A stretch of 64,000 bases of DNA from Viscum album (Eukaryota; Streptophyta; Magnoliopsida; Santalales; Viscaceae): NCBI GenBank assembly GCA_963277665.1, contig OY728143.1:1118664110-1118728109 (forward strand), in the 5' to 3' direction. How positions within the stretch are numbered: position 1 is the stretch's first letter; the number at the start of each line of letters is the position of its first letter. Position numbers and translations under genes: made by a program. The notes below the pieces were generated by a model. The model made no database searches, was not told where the DNA came from, and worked only from the letters and a program-made list of their open reading frames with translations. This document shows, piece by piece, positions 1 to 12,500 of this stretch.

Positions 1-1711
1 TTGGTTCCATATTTATGTGAAATTAATTAGAAAATTTGAACATTATTGTACTAATTATTAAAAAATTTAATTATTTATATGGAACTATCATTATCCACTA
101 TCTTTTCCAAAAAGCGGGAACTGAAAGTATTGTTCATTCGTATGTGTGGAATACTGCCACCTTTATGAATGGTTATAATCATAGGTAATATTATTATTTA
201 TAATATTTAAAATATACTTCTTATTCTACAATATTAATATCATATCTACCTTCATTACCTTTCAAACTGTTGGAAAAAGGTTATATTTCTCATGGGTATG
301 TGTAAACTAAATCTTCCATGAAGAGATGAAATTCATTTTTCATTTCCTTTATAAATATATTGTAATAATAATAGATTTATTAAATTAATATAGAATTTTT
401 AATATTTTAATTATTATAGAAAGGTGAATTATAATTTACATTTCTTTAATTTCAACCATTGAATAATGGAAACAATATTTATGTGTTCGTACAAACTACG
501 ATATTCATGAATTTTGAAATTCATTTTTTAACTAAAACATTAATAGATGATTATATATATACATACAAATATTCAATTTATATTATATTTATATTATTAT
601 CAAAATTATGATGAATATGATTCCAAGGAAAAACTACAAGTACCAAAATTACTGAAACAGAAATATAAATGAAAAATGAAGCAGGTATCCCCTATAACAT
701 TTATTTTAATAATGAATTTTTCCTAAAATGGTGAAAAAATGTTATAAGTAAATAATTTATCTTATTATATATGATATTATTTTTATTCTATAAATTTATA
801 GTAAATATATATTAATTTTCAAATAGTTCCAAACAAATATGAAGAAATTCATACATGAGGTAAGGTTTTATTTCACAATCACATAATTATTCACCATTGT
901 TTAAGTTTATGTATTTGGTGGGGAAATTATTTGATATTTATATAATAAAACAAATATATTTTCTTATAATATGGTTATTTATGGATATTACATGTTTTTG
1001 TTACATTTTTATTCTTTTAAATTACTCATCATTTCAAAATAATATATTATTAGAAAATCAATGTTGTTTTCAATTCAGTTGGGGATCTTTTTCTTCAATT
1101 TATTTATTATCTTTTAAAAAATTTCAAGAAAATTCTCACTATTACACTATAATCATTCAATTTCATTTTTCCCATATATTATTTAAATAAATTAAATAAT
1201 TATTATTTATGTTTTTGGAATGAGGTACTATTTTGTAATTTTTTGAAAATATGAAATGAATCTTTGTTTTAACGTACTATTCGTGAAACTAATTTCCCAC
1301 TATCTTAAAATCTCTATGTTTAAAGCTTACTTTGAAATAATCCATGGGCATTCTCAAAGAAAATATTTTCTCCCATAATAATATAATTTTTATTCTTTAA
1401 AATTTATTTCATAAGTGAAAATTATATTTTCATAAATAGTGTATTTAATTACCTTTTAATGTTATTTATATTAATATTAAAAAAAATACTATAATTTAAA
1501 TATGATTCATTGGGGACATTTTTTAATGATACTTTAATTTTTTCATTGAATTTTTCAAGACCATTTTATCTAGGGATGGATTTCACATTTTTTATTCTAG
1601 TTCATCTAAGATAGACAGATTTTGACAGATTGAAAATTAAAATTTACTTACGTATATAAATATTATCTAAAAAGTGGGTAATAATTATAATTAGTTAATG
1701 GAAATAAATAG

Positions 1712-3862
1712 ACACAATAATTAATAATGGAGTCATTGAAAACAAGTTTATGATTATTTAATACCTAACCCTTATAATGAATTTTTTGAAATCAGTGGAA
1801 TTTGAGACTAGATCCTCCTTGATGAGGCCTTCAAAACTATAGGCCGTATTTTATGAGGATGGGATACAATGTTTGACACTAATATTCATTTCCTTAAAAC
1901 CATGTATCTAAAAAACCTTTCTTATAGATGCATACAAAATTTTCTATATTAGTTTCCACTTGAATAATCATCTCCTCCATTTTATTTACCTACTCTAGTG
2001 TAGCGTTGATCTCAAATTCCTCCCCCAAAATGCCTTTATTATAATTAAACATAGACAACTATATTTCTCAAATTTCCCCAAACTCTTTATCACCTAACCC
2101 AAACATACTATTATTTACAAACTCCTCCTTAATTGGAGCTTCCGTCAAACCACGACCCAATTCTTGTTCTGTGGAATCACCACACTCCATTATCTAATAT
2201 TCAGTATGATGGTTCAAAATCTACTTTATTCAATTTCATGGTCCATGTATTGAATATAAATCACCTTATTCCTTCTGGAATATTTTGTTTCAAATATCCA
2301 CGGTTAGGTTTTGTGGTCCTTATATCCATTACAATTATTTCCCATTAGCACAATGAATCTCCCTTAATCCCTTTTTTCCTTTCCGTCCCTTTTTCCACAT
2401 TGGGATTTGTAGGCCTCTTATATAAAATATATCAACACTTCCACCCAAAAAATTTCTAGATATCTCATCAAACAAATTTATCTCATAAATTATTTGGTCT
2501 ACAAATATGTTCTTCACCGGTGTTGGGGTCTTGATTAACATTCCATCATTTTCTCCATCCCCTTGTTCTCAAACCAAAATTTCATCCTCAAAATCATCAA
2601 ATTGATTTCTAATATCAATATAAGAGATGGTCCTTCATGAAATCATCATACTTTTTTCATTCACCCAACCCAAGAAACATATGCTGTTTATGAATACTAT
2701 TTCATCTTCCACACATTCTTCTAGATCCACCTTATTATGTTTAGATCCATTTCTGGTTCTTATTATCTCCCCCTTAGATTCCACCTTAGTTTCATTAATT
2801 TTTATTTCCATAGGATCTATTTCAGACATGCCCTAAAAATCATTTCCCAATATACCATATATATCAAATGCCTTTAGATTTGGAATTAATGATTATGAAT
2901 AAAACTAAATGGTGCCATATATTAATTATTTTTTAGATCCAACCACTCAACTACATGGCTAGAAGGAAATTCTATCCTAGTAAACTAGTCACCCTCATTT
3001 AGAGTTTCCCCTACTATATTTGATCTTCCATATTACATGTGTAAGGAAGAAACATCCACAATTGGTACCTTTATCAATACCTCTTATATAGGATCATATA
3101 TACTGATCACGACCTCTGAATTATAACACTAGGGAATTGAAACAACATTTTGAACATGTTCCTTCAATCCTGCACCAGAAATGGACACCAAATCCAAACC
3201 ATTTCTTCCCAATCCCCTATCTATATTATTGTAGTGGTTAATTCTCTTTTTCTTACACACAGCCATAATGGTACCCATTTTCTTCCATGAATAGAATAAA
3301 TCAATTTATGACTAAAAATGAATTGGTTTTTAATAGCGAAACTCTTCCCCAATTGAAAACCATACATACACTTCTTGTATTAATGAAACATCACAATCAT
3401 TAAAATTTCAAAGAGAAATATGATTTAAAACTAATATAGTTCTACAATCAAAACATAAATTTTGTAAAACTAAATTACATAAAATTCAAATAATCAACAG
3501 AATCTAAAAATGATGGTGGAGTTATGGAAATATTACCCAAATCACTATGGTCATGGTATCTTGTTTCATGGGGAAGGAATAAGACAACATGAATAAGAAG
3601 AAACATGATTCATTATTGATGTGGCGGGAAATAGACCAACACCAGACCAAGGCATTTTAAAAATTGAATTGAATCATGATAAACCTTTTTTCACGGAGTC
3701 CAAAAGTTGATCGTTCCTGTAATCCCAATAATCCAAAAACAATATAATAGAATTAATCCATAGATGGAAGATTTATTTTTAAACATGGTATTAGTGTTAG
3801 ATTCAAAAGGATAACATATCTGTGATCTTTAAGGACAAGTGTGAATGTTGTGGGTGGCCCTC
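1712..3862 (-). mobile_element. Unclassified 2.15-kb insertion in the A1 5' LTR
   Basis: When 1672-1711 and 3863-4432 are joined they align continuously with 13112-13715 of the other A1 LTR, so the sequence between them is an insertion. The junctions AATAG (1707-1711) and GGTAG (3863-3867) could be a decayed target-site duplication. The minus strand carries short open frames at 3129-3266, 2635-2829 and 2335-2541, with longer frame-broken translatable stretches between them. I see no terminal inverted repeats, no LTRs and no clear poly-A tail. I cannot assign it to a LINE, Helitron or DNA-transposon family. The plus strand is C-rich here, which elsewhere in this window marks minus-strand coding. 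Confidence 0.6.
3129..3266 (-). pseudogene. Short N-terminal-like frame in the unclassified insertion
   Basis: This is a 45-residue minus-strand frame with a methionine start, beginning MAVCKKKRINHYNN. A lysine/arginine cluster is followed by a GLGRNGLDLVSISGAG stretch, and a stop falls after VVSIP. A basic N-terminus leading into such a stretch would suit the start of a transposon-encoded nucleic-acid-binding protein, but I recognise no family. Downstream minus-strand frames at 2635-2829 (acidic and lysine-rich) and 2335-2541 (containing a WKKGRKGKKG tract) may be later parts of the same decayed protein. No function is claimed. Confidence 0.35.
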
Positions 3863-4432
3863 GGTAGGTCTAATGAGACAAATAACTTTTGGTATTTGGC
3901 TAATTCCACAACCATTTATGTATATTTCATGGCATGATCCATCAAATATTTTATTAATATATCCTACATTTTTTATTTAATCATTAGAAAATAAATTATT
4001 AATTCCCAAGTGATTATTTTAATATTCATGATTTCAATCGATAATTTTCAACCACATGTGATTATTTTTATGAAATTATTTGAGGATTATTTATTCCTAC
4101 CAAACTGTTCAGGACTTATTTTTTCCATGTTAGCTTCCATGGTACGCATACCCATACTGAGAATTTGAACTCACCAATTTTTTTGTTCCTCACTTCCATA
4201 TTTCTGGATGTGTATTATGATTTATATATAAGGTGTTGATAGAATGAATAATGATGTTATCAAATAAAATAATATATTTTATTTTATGTTTTCAAATTTA
4301 ATGTCAACTTCATGTATGTATCTAGTTTTCCAATAATAATATGCTTTTCAGTCCACCAAGATATGTTCAGTTGTATCAAGTACTGATGTAATAGTATACT
4401 AGATCAGGGTTACTAGAGTTGGTATCATTATA

Positions 4433-5279
4433 CATTATTCATTGGTAATATTAATACACATTGTGGGATCAATATTTTTCAAATCATTTATTATGGAACA
4501 TAAACCTATGATATAATTTGAAGATAATTATAAGTATAGGAAGTCATAATAATTTTATTGGTAATTCATTGATTAATAAGTTCTTTTATAAAAACAACCC
4601 TATAGGGATACTACAAGTGGAGGTGGGTTTTCTATAGATGAATATTGGTGTAATCACCCCAAAATTTCAGTCGAGATTAACTTGGCCATCATTCTAATGC
4701 ACAGTGAGTGGGATTATATTGTGCGCCTAGTTTGACATGCTTGGGGATATTTTTGGGTTAATTCACATTTTCTTTACAATCTATTATTAATTATTATAAA
4801 ATATGTTTACATTTTAAAATTATTCTATAATAAACCATGATTATGATTATTCGATTAGTTATGTGTATATTTTCAATTAGTATATATTTATATAATTTCA
4901 AAATTATACATTATGATTCATAATGTAATGATTTTGTTTAGTGAATTCCATTATTTATAAATGAAACCTACTAGACAGATTTGAAACTATATCAATGAAT
5001 GTAGTCAATGGTGGTATTTCCATCAAAGGGATGATAAAAAATTTGGAGAGAGTTATAGAGAAAAAAATAAACAATTTATAACTATATTAGGGGTATTAAC
5101 TTAGTTTACGACTGATAACATTATCCATTTGGAGTAGTCTTTTGATCCATAGTGTGGTGTCCAAGTATTTTAAATTTTCAATCAATAAAAACCTCCATCA
5201 TTCGATAGAAGCTCAAATCAATTAGTAGTTTAGAAATGGAAAAGTTTCTTACGAGCTATATATATCTCTCTTTGGGATG
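4433..5279 (+). other. A1 leader between LTR and gag
   Basis: This is about 850 bases between the A1 5' LTR and the first recognisable gag homology. A possible primer-binding site for initiator methionine tRNA is either TTGGTATCA at 4419-4427, overlapping the inferred LTR end, or the weaker ATTGGTAATATTA at 4441. No open frame of note is present. It probably represents the untranslated leader and the eroded N-terminal part of gag. Confidence 0.4.
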
Positions 5280-5960
5280 AAATGAATGAGAGAAGGTTTT
5301 CATAATAGTTTATTATCTCATGGAAGATGTATATCAATGGTTGTCATTGATTCAAAATAATAATAAGTTTAAATAAATAGAGATCATGTATTTGAAGAAT
5401 TTTAAGGTACTTTTCATGGAAAATTATTTTCCTCATTATCAATGAGAAAATATGGAAAAACAATCTTCTACGTCTAGGGAAAAAATGAAGAAGAAAATGG
5501 TAGCAGTTATAAGGATAACTATACAAGTATAATAATGAATATTACAGACTACTACACAATCCAAAGAGATAGACTTATCATTTCAATGATGCAATAAAGC
5601 GAATAAATTAATGGTAACTAGTCTCCCAAATATTCTCATCATATGAGGGTATAATATCATGTGTTATCAAGATAGAAAAATAATTATCTGATTCTTATGA
5701 ATTTAAGGTAATGAATGAGAATAAGTGGAAGTAAATCCTTCAAAAAGTCACTAGTATATCCAACATTATCATCATATGAAGATATAGAACCATGTGATAA
5801 AATTAATGTGATATAATTCTATAATTACTATAGTTTCTGTGGAATGAATCAAATGAATATGACTGTGGAGTAAAAAATGAATAAGTGGGGATGATAAAAT
5901 GGAATTTTCTAACATGTTATACTTGTGGATGGAAACACCTTGGTACCTGAAAAAAAGAAA
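5280..5960 (+). pseudogene. gag: A1 gag remnant (capsid and zinc knuckle)
   Basis: Gag would form the virus-like particle of the retrotransposon. One frame across 5285-5450 reads KVFIIVYYLMEDVYQWL and then FKVLFMENYFPHYQ. This matches the plant Gypsy capsid pattern, in which a hydrophobic run ends in a YxWW-like motif and is followed by FxxxFxxxYFP. At 5915-5938, in the +1 frame relative to the local open frame, CYTCGWKH is a zinc-knuckle relic with its Cys-x2-Cys intact but one residue missing before the His and the last Cys lost. In-frame stops separate the parts. Gag sits directly upstream of the protease remnant, as expected. Capsid assignment is confident at family level; exact limits are not. 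Confidence 0.7.
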
Positions 5961-6128
5961 AGGAGTTTTCTTAATGTGTGGAGAAAATGTCTATCATACT
6001 CATGAATTAGAGGTCAAGGGGGAAGCATTCAAGGTATTGTTCATTAACTATAAGGATTTAAGTAATTATTCCATTAAATACGCCAAACTTATGGGGGAAT
6101 TAATAAAAAAAATCAAAGGGAGGAAAGC

Positions 6129-6488
6129 TTGGATTATGAATTTACTATAGATGATGTAGAGGTTTCTAGGTACATGTTTAAAGGTACACTTATAATTTAC
6201 TATAGGATTATAAATGTTATATTTTATTCTATTTATACCCACTCTTTTATTTCTATTAAATTTTATAATAGTGTCTCAATTCCAAATGAAAGATTTTATG
6301 TTATATTGGTAGTGAAAACTCTTAATAGTAAAATGATTCCCTATCAATTATATAGATCCTATCTAAAATATGTCTTTGGTATTTTTAAATATTTTAATCA
6401 TGTTATTATTCCTCTAGTTGAATTTTATTTAATACTCGGTTTGGATTGGATCTCTCAATTTAAAGACCATATACATTTTCATGAATGA
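6129..6488 (+). pseudogene. pol: A1 aspartic protease remnant
   Basis: This 119-residue open frame is the best-preserved protein piece of A1. Retropepsin cleaves the Gag-Pol polyprotein. Residues around 33-43 read FYSIYTHSFIS, where plant Ty3/Gypsy elements have FDSGATHSFIS, so the catalytic Asp has become Tyr and the Gly has become Ile. Downstream, SIPNE, VVKTLNSK, and near the C-terminus LILGLDWISQF match the family's later landmarks (VILGMDWL). The frame is therefore a chance-preserved open segment of a dead protease. It overlaps the end of the preceding gag-linker frame (5899-6150) and leads into reverse transcriptase. Confidence 0.85.
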
Positions 6489-6779
6489 AAGATAAATTGG
6501 ATATTCTGAATCAAATTTTCATCATATATTAGTGTAAGTATGACCCTAAATTACCGATGAATTTTACATCAATCATAATGGGTTTTCTATATATTCATGA
6601 GGTGTTTTTATCTCAAATGGTTGTGGAAAACTCAACATTTATATTTTTTATATTATTCTAGATTATGATGATTTATATCTTGAGGACATTGTTAGTCTTC
6701 CACTAAATCATGATGTTGAGTTTTAAATTTAACCCATTCCTTATTTTATACATATTTTAAAGACTAACTATAGAATATC

Positions 6780-7460
6780 CTTGATTTAGTTACAATAATT
6801 GGAGAAAATACTCCCAATGAATCATGATAAGGGATTCATCATCCTAGTGCTTCAAAAATGGGTAAAACTATTCTTTTTATTAAGAATAATGATAGTTCAA
6901 TGCATATTTTCATTGAGTGATAGGAATGTAACAAGATCATAATTAAAAAAATTATCTTATACCCTATATTGAATATCTATTTGATAAATTATGTGGATAT
7001 GTATATTTTTTCACTATTGATAATAAATATAAATTTCATATAATCAGGATAAAAATTGAGGATATACCAGAGGTAGCCTTTTATATGGTGTATAGTCATT
7101 ATGAATTTATATTCATACCATTTACAAATTCCAATGCTTATATTATCATCATGAATTTATGTAATAGATTACTTAGAAGTTAACTTGATCTATTTATCAT
7201 CGTCTTTATAGTTGATATTCGTATATATTGAAAGATAATAAAAGAGCATAAAGAACACGTAAGGATTTTATTTAATACTTAAATGATGTATATGTTTTAT
7301 TAAAAATTAAAAAAGAGGAAATTTTTGATATAATTAATTTCATTTTTGGTTCATATAATCTCATGTGGGGATATATTAGTGGATCCATCATGGGTGAATG
7401 TTATTGAATGTGGTACCTGACCCGCAATTGAGGATGACACACGTAGTTTTCCTAATTTGT
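6780..7460 (+). pseudogene. pol: A1 reverse transcriptase remnant
   Basis: This is a Ty3/Gypsy reverse transcriptase spread over several frames with many stops. In order: GFIIL/IHPSASK followed by KTILFI (family: GFIRPS..WGAPVLFV) near 6830-6880; EDIPEVAFYMVYSHYEFIFIPF ([22 protein letters not shown]) at about 7055-7125; and FIVDIRIY at 7205-7228 in place of the catalytic FIDDILIY, so the first of the two essential aspartates is Val. A thumb/connection trace around 7340-7390 (YNLMWGYISG for the VSFLGHVIS block) follows. Order and spacing match pol. It is inactive. Confidence 0.88.
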
Positions 7461-7619
7461 ATTCATATTATTAATTAATTGTGTAAAATTTTTCATGAGT
7501 ATATCAACCACTCAACAAGTTAACTTGGATGGGATCCATGTTCATTTGGACAAACAAAAATGAATAAAATGTCATGGAACTAAAGTGAACTTTAGTCAGT
7601 GAACATACTCTTACATTAC

Positions 7620-7995
7620 CCTATATTGGATAGGGGTATATGATTTTTATTGATGAATCAATGATGGTATTGGGATGAATCCTCATGTAGAATGTCCTGG
7701 AGACATTATAACCCTCACAGTAATTGAAGTTTCATGATAAAAATCACTGAACTAATTATTTGGAGTAATTTGTGGGAACTTTTTCATTTAAGATATAATG
7801 GAATTATGTTTATGGAGAAATGTGTGATACATATATTTTTCAAAAAAAATTAAATGTATATGTACACAAATTATGAGTAGAACATGTCACATAAAATATA
7901 GTTTGAGTTGATTAAAAATTATAAATTCTTAATAAATTTTCACCCATGGAAAGAAAACAAGGTTCCAAATAATTTGAGTTGAAATGATCACACTA
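7620..7995 (+). pseudogene. pol: A1 RNase H remnant
   Basis: RNase H degrades the RNA strand after first-strand synthesis. FIDESMMVLG at about 7649-7678 matches the family's YTDASxxGLG start, keeping the first acidic residue. The YLYGE block is represented by a frame reading MFMEKC near 7808. The end at about 7898-7985 reads LIKNYKFLINFHPWKENK, for the canonical LLKDYDFEINYHPGKANVVADALSR. Frameshifts and stops occur between these landmarks. It lies between reverse transcriptase and integrase, the standard Gypsy order. Confidence 0.82.
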
Positions 7996-8334
7996 GCTTG
8001 TCAAAGATGAGGATAATAAACTATAAATTTTTTTGTATTTGAAATTGATGGATATATAAATATTAAATTAATAGTTGAAATCTTATTTTTTTCAAATTAT
8101 TTTTAAGACATCTCTCCATGTGATGACTGAAGAAGCGCATAAGTGAGATAAAAAACATCAAAATAAGGTTATTAATGTTATTTAATTTACTCGTGATTGT
8201 GATGTGATGATAATGAATTATAACAAAGTATGTGTAAAACTATTACCTTACATTAACAAATAGTTTGTGGGTTATGTCCATAGTTTATCATTAATTATTA
8301 ATTCTGGATCTACAATGATGAATTGAGATAAGAA

Positions 8335-9540
8335 AGAGAATTTTTGGTGGGATAAAATTAAAAGGAACATTACAATGTATGAATCCCAATGCCATGTATG
8401 TCAGTATTTTTAGGGTGAGAGACTAAATTCTAAGGGGAGTTTGTAGATATTACCCACAACATAGGGAAAATGGAAAAAATTATCATGGATTTATCTATTA
8501 GACTCCACAAAATGTTAGAAGACCATAATGAAATTTTGGGTTCTAGTTGATCACATTGTGAAGTAAGAACACTTAATTGTTGTAATATATGATTTATCTC
8601 ATGATAATATCTCTAGAATATAAATTAATGAGTGATATGGTTTCATGGGGTACCATATTTTATTATATCTGATCGGGATATATGATTTACCATGATGTTC
8701 TAGAAAACTATTCAGTAACCACATGATTCAGAGTTATGTTTCAGCACAAATTATTATCCGTAAACATATGATTAGTTTGAAAGGAAAATTAAAATTGTAT
8801 AAGACATGTCAAGATATTATTCGAGGGATTTCAATGGTGTTTGGGAACAACACCATCCATTTGTGTAATTTTTATACAATAATAGATTTCATCCATGTAT
8901 TCAAATGGATCCTTTTGGAAACCACTATGGAAAGAAGTGTAGAAACAAAATTTTATGAGATGAGTATTTAGAGAGATAACTATTGGGACTTAAGATATCT
9001 GAGAAAATGGTAGAAAATGTTTGATTATCTTAGTAGAACGTCATAGTAGCTTGGAGTCAACAATAAAAGTTATTATAATTATCATTTGTAAAAATTAGAA
9101 TTTAAAATTATTGAGAAGGTACTTCTATAAATATATCAATGGATAGAGGTTATGTGATTTAGACCGAATATAAATCTAAGACATTGGTATATTGGCCCCA
9201 TAGAGATTCTTTATTGTGTAGAGATGGTATATTATCTATTTAAACTTCCACCAATCCTTATGGATGTTCTTGATTAGTTTCATTTTTCTCTCTTAAGAAA
9301 GTATATATATGATCCATCATATGTTCTAATGTCAGTGGACATACCTATTGAGAATGGAATTTACTACGATGAAAATCTAGTAGAAACATGGGACTAGGTA
9401 GACAAGGAACATGACTACCCTCCTAATCAACGTATTATAGAGGAAAATTAAATTAATTGATTCTTATTTGTAAATTGAGGAGGTGATGAAACAAAGATAT
9501 CATCATTTTTTTGTGTCTGTGTGATATAATTTGGCGGTAG
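8335..9540 (+). pseudogene. pol: A1 integrase with C-terminal chromodomain relic
   Basis: FWWDKIKRNITMYESQCHVCQ at 8342-8404 is the end of the zinc-binding domain with its Cys-x2-Cys intact. The catalytic core follows: IYLLDS near 8495 replaces MDFVxGLP, so the first Asp is lost, while FHGVPYFIISDRD at 8641-8679 keeps the second. The open frame at 8723-8971 is mostly an out-of-frame reading of the later core. FSLLRKYIYDPSYV at about 9280-9322 marks the C-terminal domain. KQRYHHFF at about 9488-9512 resembles the end of a chromodomain (MRxxYPHLF), placing A1 among chromoviruses. Immediately after, FGGRN..EGR leads into the polypurine tract. Confidence 0.85.
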
Positions 9541-9563
9541 AAATTAATTTTAAGAGGGTAGAA
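9541..9563 (+). other. A1 polypurine tract
   Basis: AATTTTAAGAGGGTAGAA lies directly before the inferred 3' LTR start (TAAAACATAC, for a Gypsy-type TGTAACACCC). It matches the usual purine run that primes second-strand synthesis in plant Gypsy elements. The local reading (GGRN..EGR) matches the codons that normally overlap it. Confidence 0.65.
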
Positions 9564-12500
9564 TAAAACATACTTAGATTTTTAAAATAAATCTCACTGT
9601 AAATAAATTTAATTTATTTTGTAACATTCATTACATGAATCTTTGATTATAAATCAATTTAGATATAATATTGAAATATTATTATTTATTTAAGAAATTA
9701 TTGTATAGACATTTAACTGGTGGGTATAAGTAGAAATAATAATTTATGAACAATCCATGGTTTACAAATCCATAAAATTAATTCATTTTTTATAAATTGA
9801 TTAGAAATTAAAATAAATTCATTTGGATGTAAAAGAGATATTTTTTCTAAAATTATCTATTTATATGATCAGAATATGTTTTTATCATAATAGATTAAAC
9901 TAATAACAAAAAGTTAATTATTCTAATTAAATTAATATATTATATATTGAACCTAGTTTTTAAACATTCTTATAATTTTTTTTGGAATGGAATAATAATA
10001 AATCATATTTTATGATTACAAATGAATTTATTTTTATAAAAAATGGTTTTTTTAGCTTTTACGAACATATTTTAAAATGAATTTCTAACACAAATAGAAA
10101 TTCAATCACAAAAACATGAATTCAATAATTTGTATAGGGAGATATATATTTGGTAAATAAGCCCCTTTTATTTAATTCATTATGTATAGTAACCTTGATA
10201 TATTTTTAACACCTTGGAAATGGTGAAATGGGAATAACAAGGTTAATAGTTTGATTTAAGGCTATAATATTCCTAAAAAAATATGCATTATAATTTTGGA
10301 TGATTTTAGTTCGACAATTATAATATATTTATTTTAAATATGCCCACATAATTCTATTTTTCTTTAATTATAATCTTTATATTATTTTATGAAATTGATA
10401 AATAAAAAATGTCACTCTCTTTTATTTATTATCTCCAATTTTTTTGCAAAAGGATAAATTTGAGAAAGTTCATTTATGGATGATTATTTGAAGTATATAT
10501 TTATTTATTTATCATTGGTAATTTATTTAAATTTCGTATTTAAATAATTATTATTTTAAATTATTACATAATACCATCATAGTATTTATTCAATAAATAG
10601 AAAATACTCTGAGTATTTTCAAAAAACATTAAAAGTAAAAAATATGGATGAATTATTTTGTTCTATGAATTTTAGAGATAAATATAAAAAATTATAATTT
10701 TTTAAAGGATTATATCCGTATTTATTTTATCTCCTATTGTCTTCAATGTCAAATGAAATTTATAATGTAAAAAATGGCATTAATGATATTTTTTTAAAAT
10801 GTTCTTTTATTAAATGATTTAAAACTCATAAAAACATTATCTAGTAAAATAAGGATATTATATCTTCTAAAATTTCACAACTCATAAATTTATTAAAAAA
10901 ATTAATCAATTTAATTAAAAATTTATCACTTTAATATTAAATAGTCATTAACCCAATTATGATTAAAATTGGTTAACCAAGGTGTTAAGAAAAAAAATAA
11001 GGTCTACATAACACCGTAAAATTTCTAAATTAAATTTTATGATGTTATTTTGATTTTATAATATTTTTATCCAAATTTAAATATATATGGAAGAATTTAT
11101 CTTGAATACTAGTTAAAAATATTTTTTATCATTTATTTGTATTTCAATGTGTTTCATTTAACATCCTTATAAAATTACACCCCTTCTGTCTATTCATTAC
11201 ACAATATTGTTACATATTTTGTGAAAAAACGCTACCCAATTATCATTGATGCTTATCTATCCATCCATTAGATATTTCTTTGTTCTTTAAATACCATTCC
11301 AAGGGTCTTTAAGAGGGGATATAAAGAAGGACTACCGAAAAAAGAGATAATCATCATACCTAACATCATTCAATTAATTTCATATTATGTATTTTATTAA
11401 TATATACTATTCAGAATAATAAAAAAATTAGTATACTCAGTATAAATAAATTCAATTATGATTGTGTAACTTCTATTATCCACAGTTCTATATATAAAAT
11501 TGGAAGAGGAAGTATATCGCCTGCGTAAGTGTTGACTGCCACCACCACTTAGCAATATAATTCATGATCCATCAACACATTCCATGGATGAAATTGATGG
11601 TGGTTTTATTACTTATATAGGATATTTCTAATGTGATTATGATCATTTAGTAATATTTTCATATATACCTTATTACCTTTCAATCCATTGGAAAATGATA
11701 ACATTGCTCAGGCATGCCTATGGACTTTCACCTCCATGAAATGCTTGGATTTGTTTTTCATTTTCTCTTCATATAGATGGTAATAAGGATACTTATATTA
11801 TATAAATATGATATATGAGATTTAATTATAATTCATTAAATTTTAATTATTATATACATTTCTTTTATTACATGAGTAAAAATTGGAAACATTATTCATG
11901 TGTATATATGGTCTAGGATCTCTATTAATGATATAAATAAATTTTTTATCTATACCATTTATTTTTTATAATAAATATATTTTATATTTATGATAATTGT
12001 TATTTATATCCTGATTAACATTATTGAGATAGTGTATCCAATATTGATGGATAAGAATCAAAACTACGGAACCAAAACAATCATGAAAACATAGCAGTTA
12101 TCACCTGGAACTGTTATTTAATGAAGGAATTTTTAATAAATAGGTAATAAAATTTTATAATTAAATAATATATGGTGTGGTATAAATATATTTATGGATA
12201 TTAAATATATTTATAGTAAATATATATCTATTATGAAGGATATTTGAACATATATAAAAGAAGTCAAACCCGAGGTAGGGGTTACTTTTTCAATCTCAAA
12301 GTTATAAAAAAAATTTTCATAACTCTCCATTGGAGGAATTATTTTATTTTTTGATCATAAAACAATTATAGTTTGTTATAATATAGTCATTTAAATAAGT
12401 TATTTGATTTTTTTTTCATTTTCACTTTTTATAATTACTCAAAACAGTAATAGAATGTTTTTATAAAAAACCAAATTCCTTTACTATTAGGTAATGAGAA

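Larger units (their letters stand above)
1..4432 (+). repeat. 5' LTR of element A1 (truncated by window start, interrupted)
   Basis: This is the left long terminal repeat of the plus-strand Gypsy element A1. It was recognised by colinear similarity to 11470-13715: the block around 255-350 pairs with 11675-11765, 600-720 with 12045-12135, and 3990-4130 with 13290-13400. The same family recurs at 37220-50822 and 55565-59063, for example the ATGTGTACGG-like block near 130, 38480 and 56815. Roughly the first 1-1.9 kb of the LTR lies outside the window. Positions 1712-3862 are foreign sequence. The end near 4432 (a TTGGTATCATTATA context) aligns with the GTTGTTACA-type end of the A2 LTRs. The boundary is uncertain by a few bases because TTGGTATCA also resembles a primer-binding site. 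Confidence 0.75.

Noticed and set aside
2133..2836. Plus-strand frames (71 and 69 residues) in the unclassified insertion
   Set aside because: Composition and the better minus-strand readings indicate the coding strand is minus; these are shadows.
4419..4432. Exact LTR end and primer-binding site of A1 at TTGGTATCA
   Set aside because: Alignment with the A2 LTR ends places this string inside the LTR, so the tRNA-site reading is kept only as an alternative.
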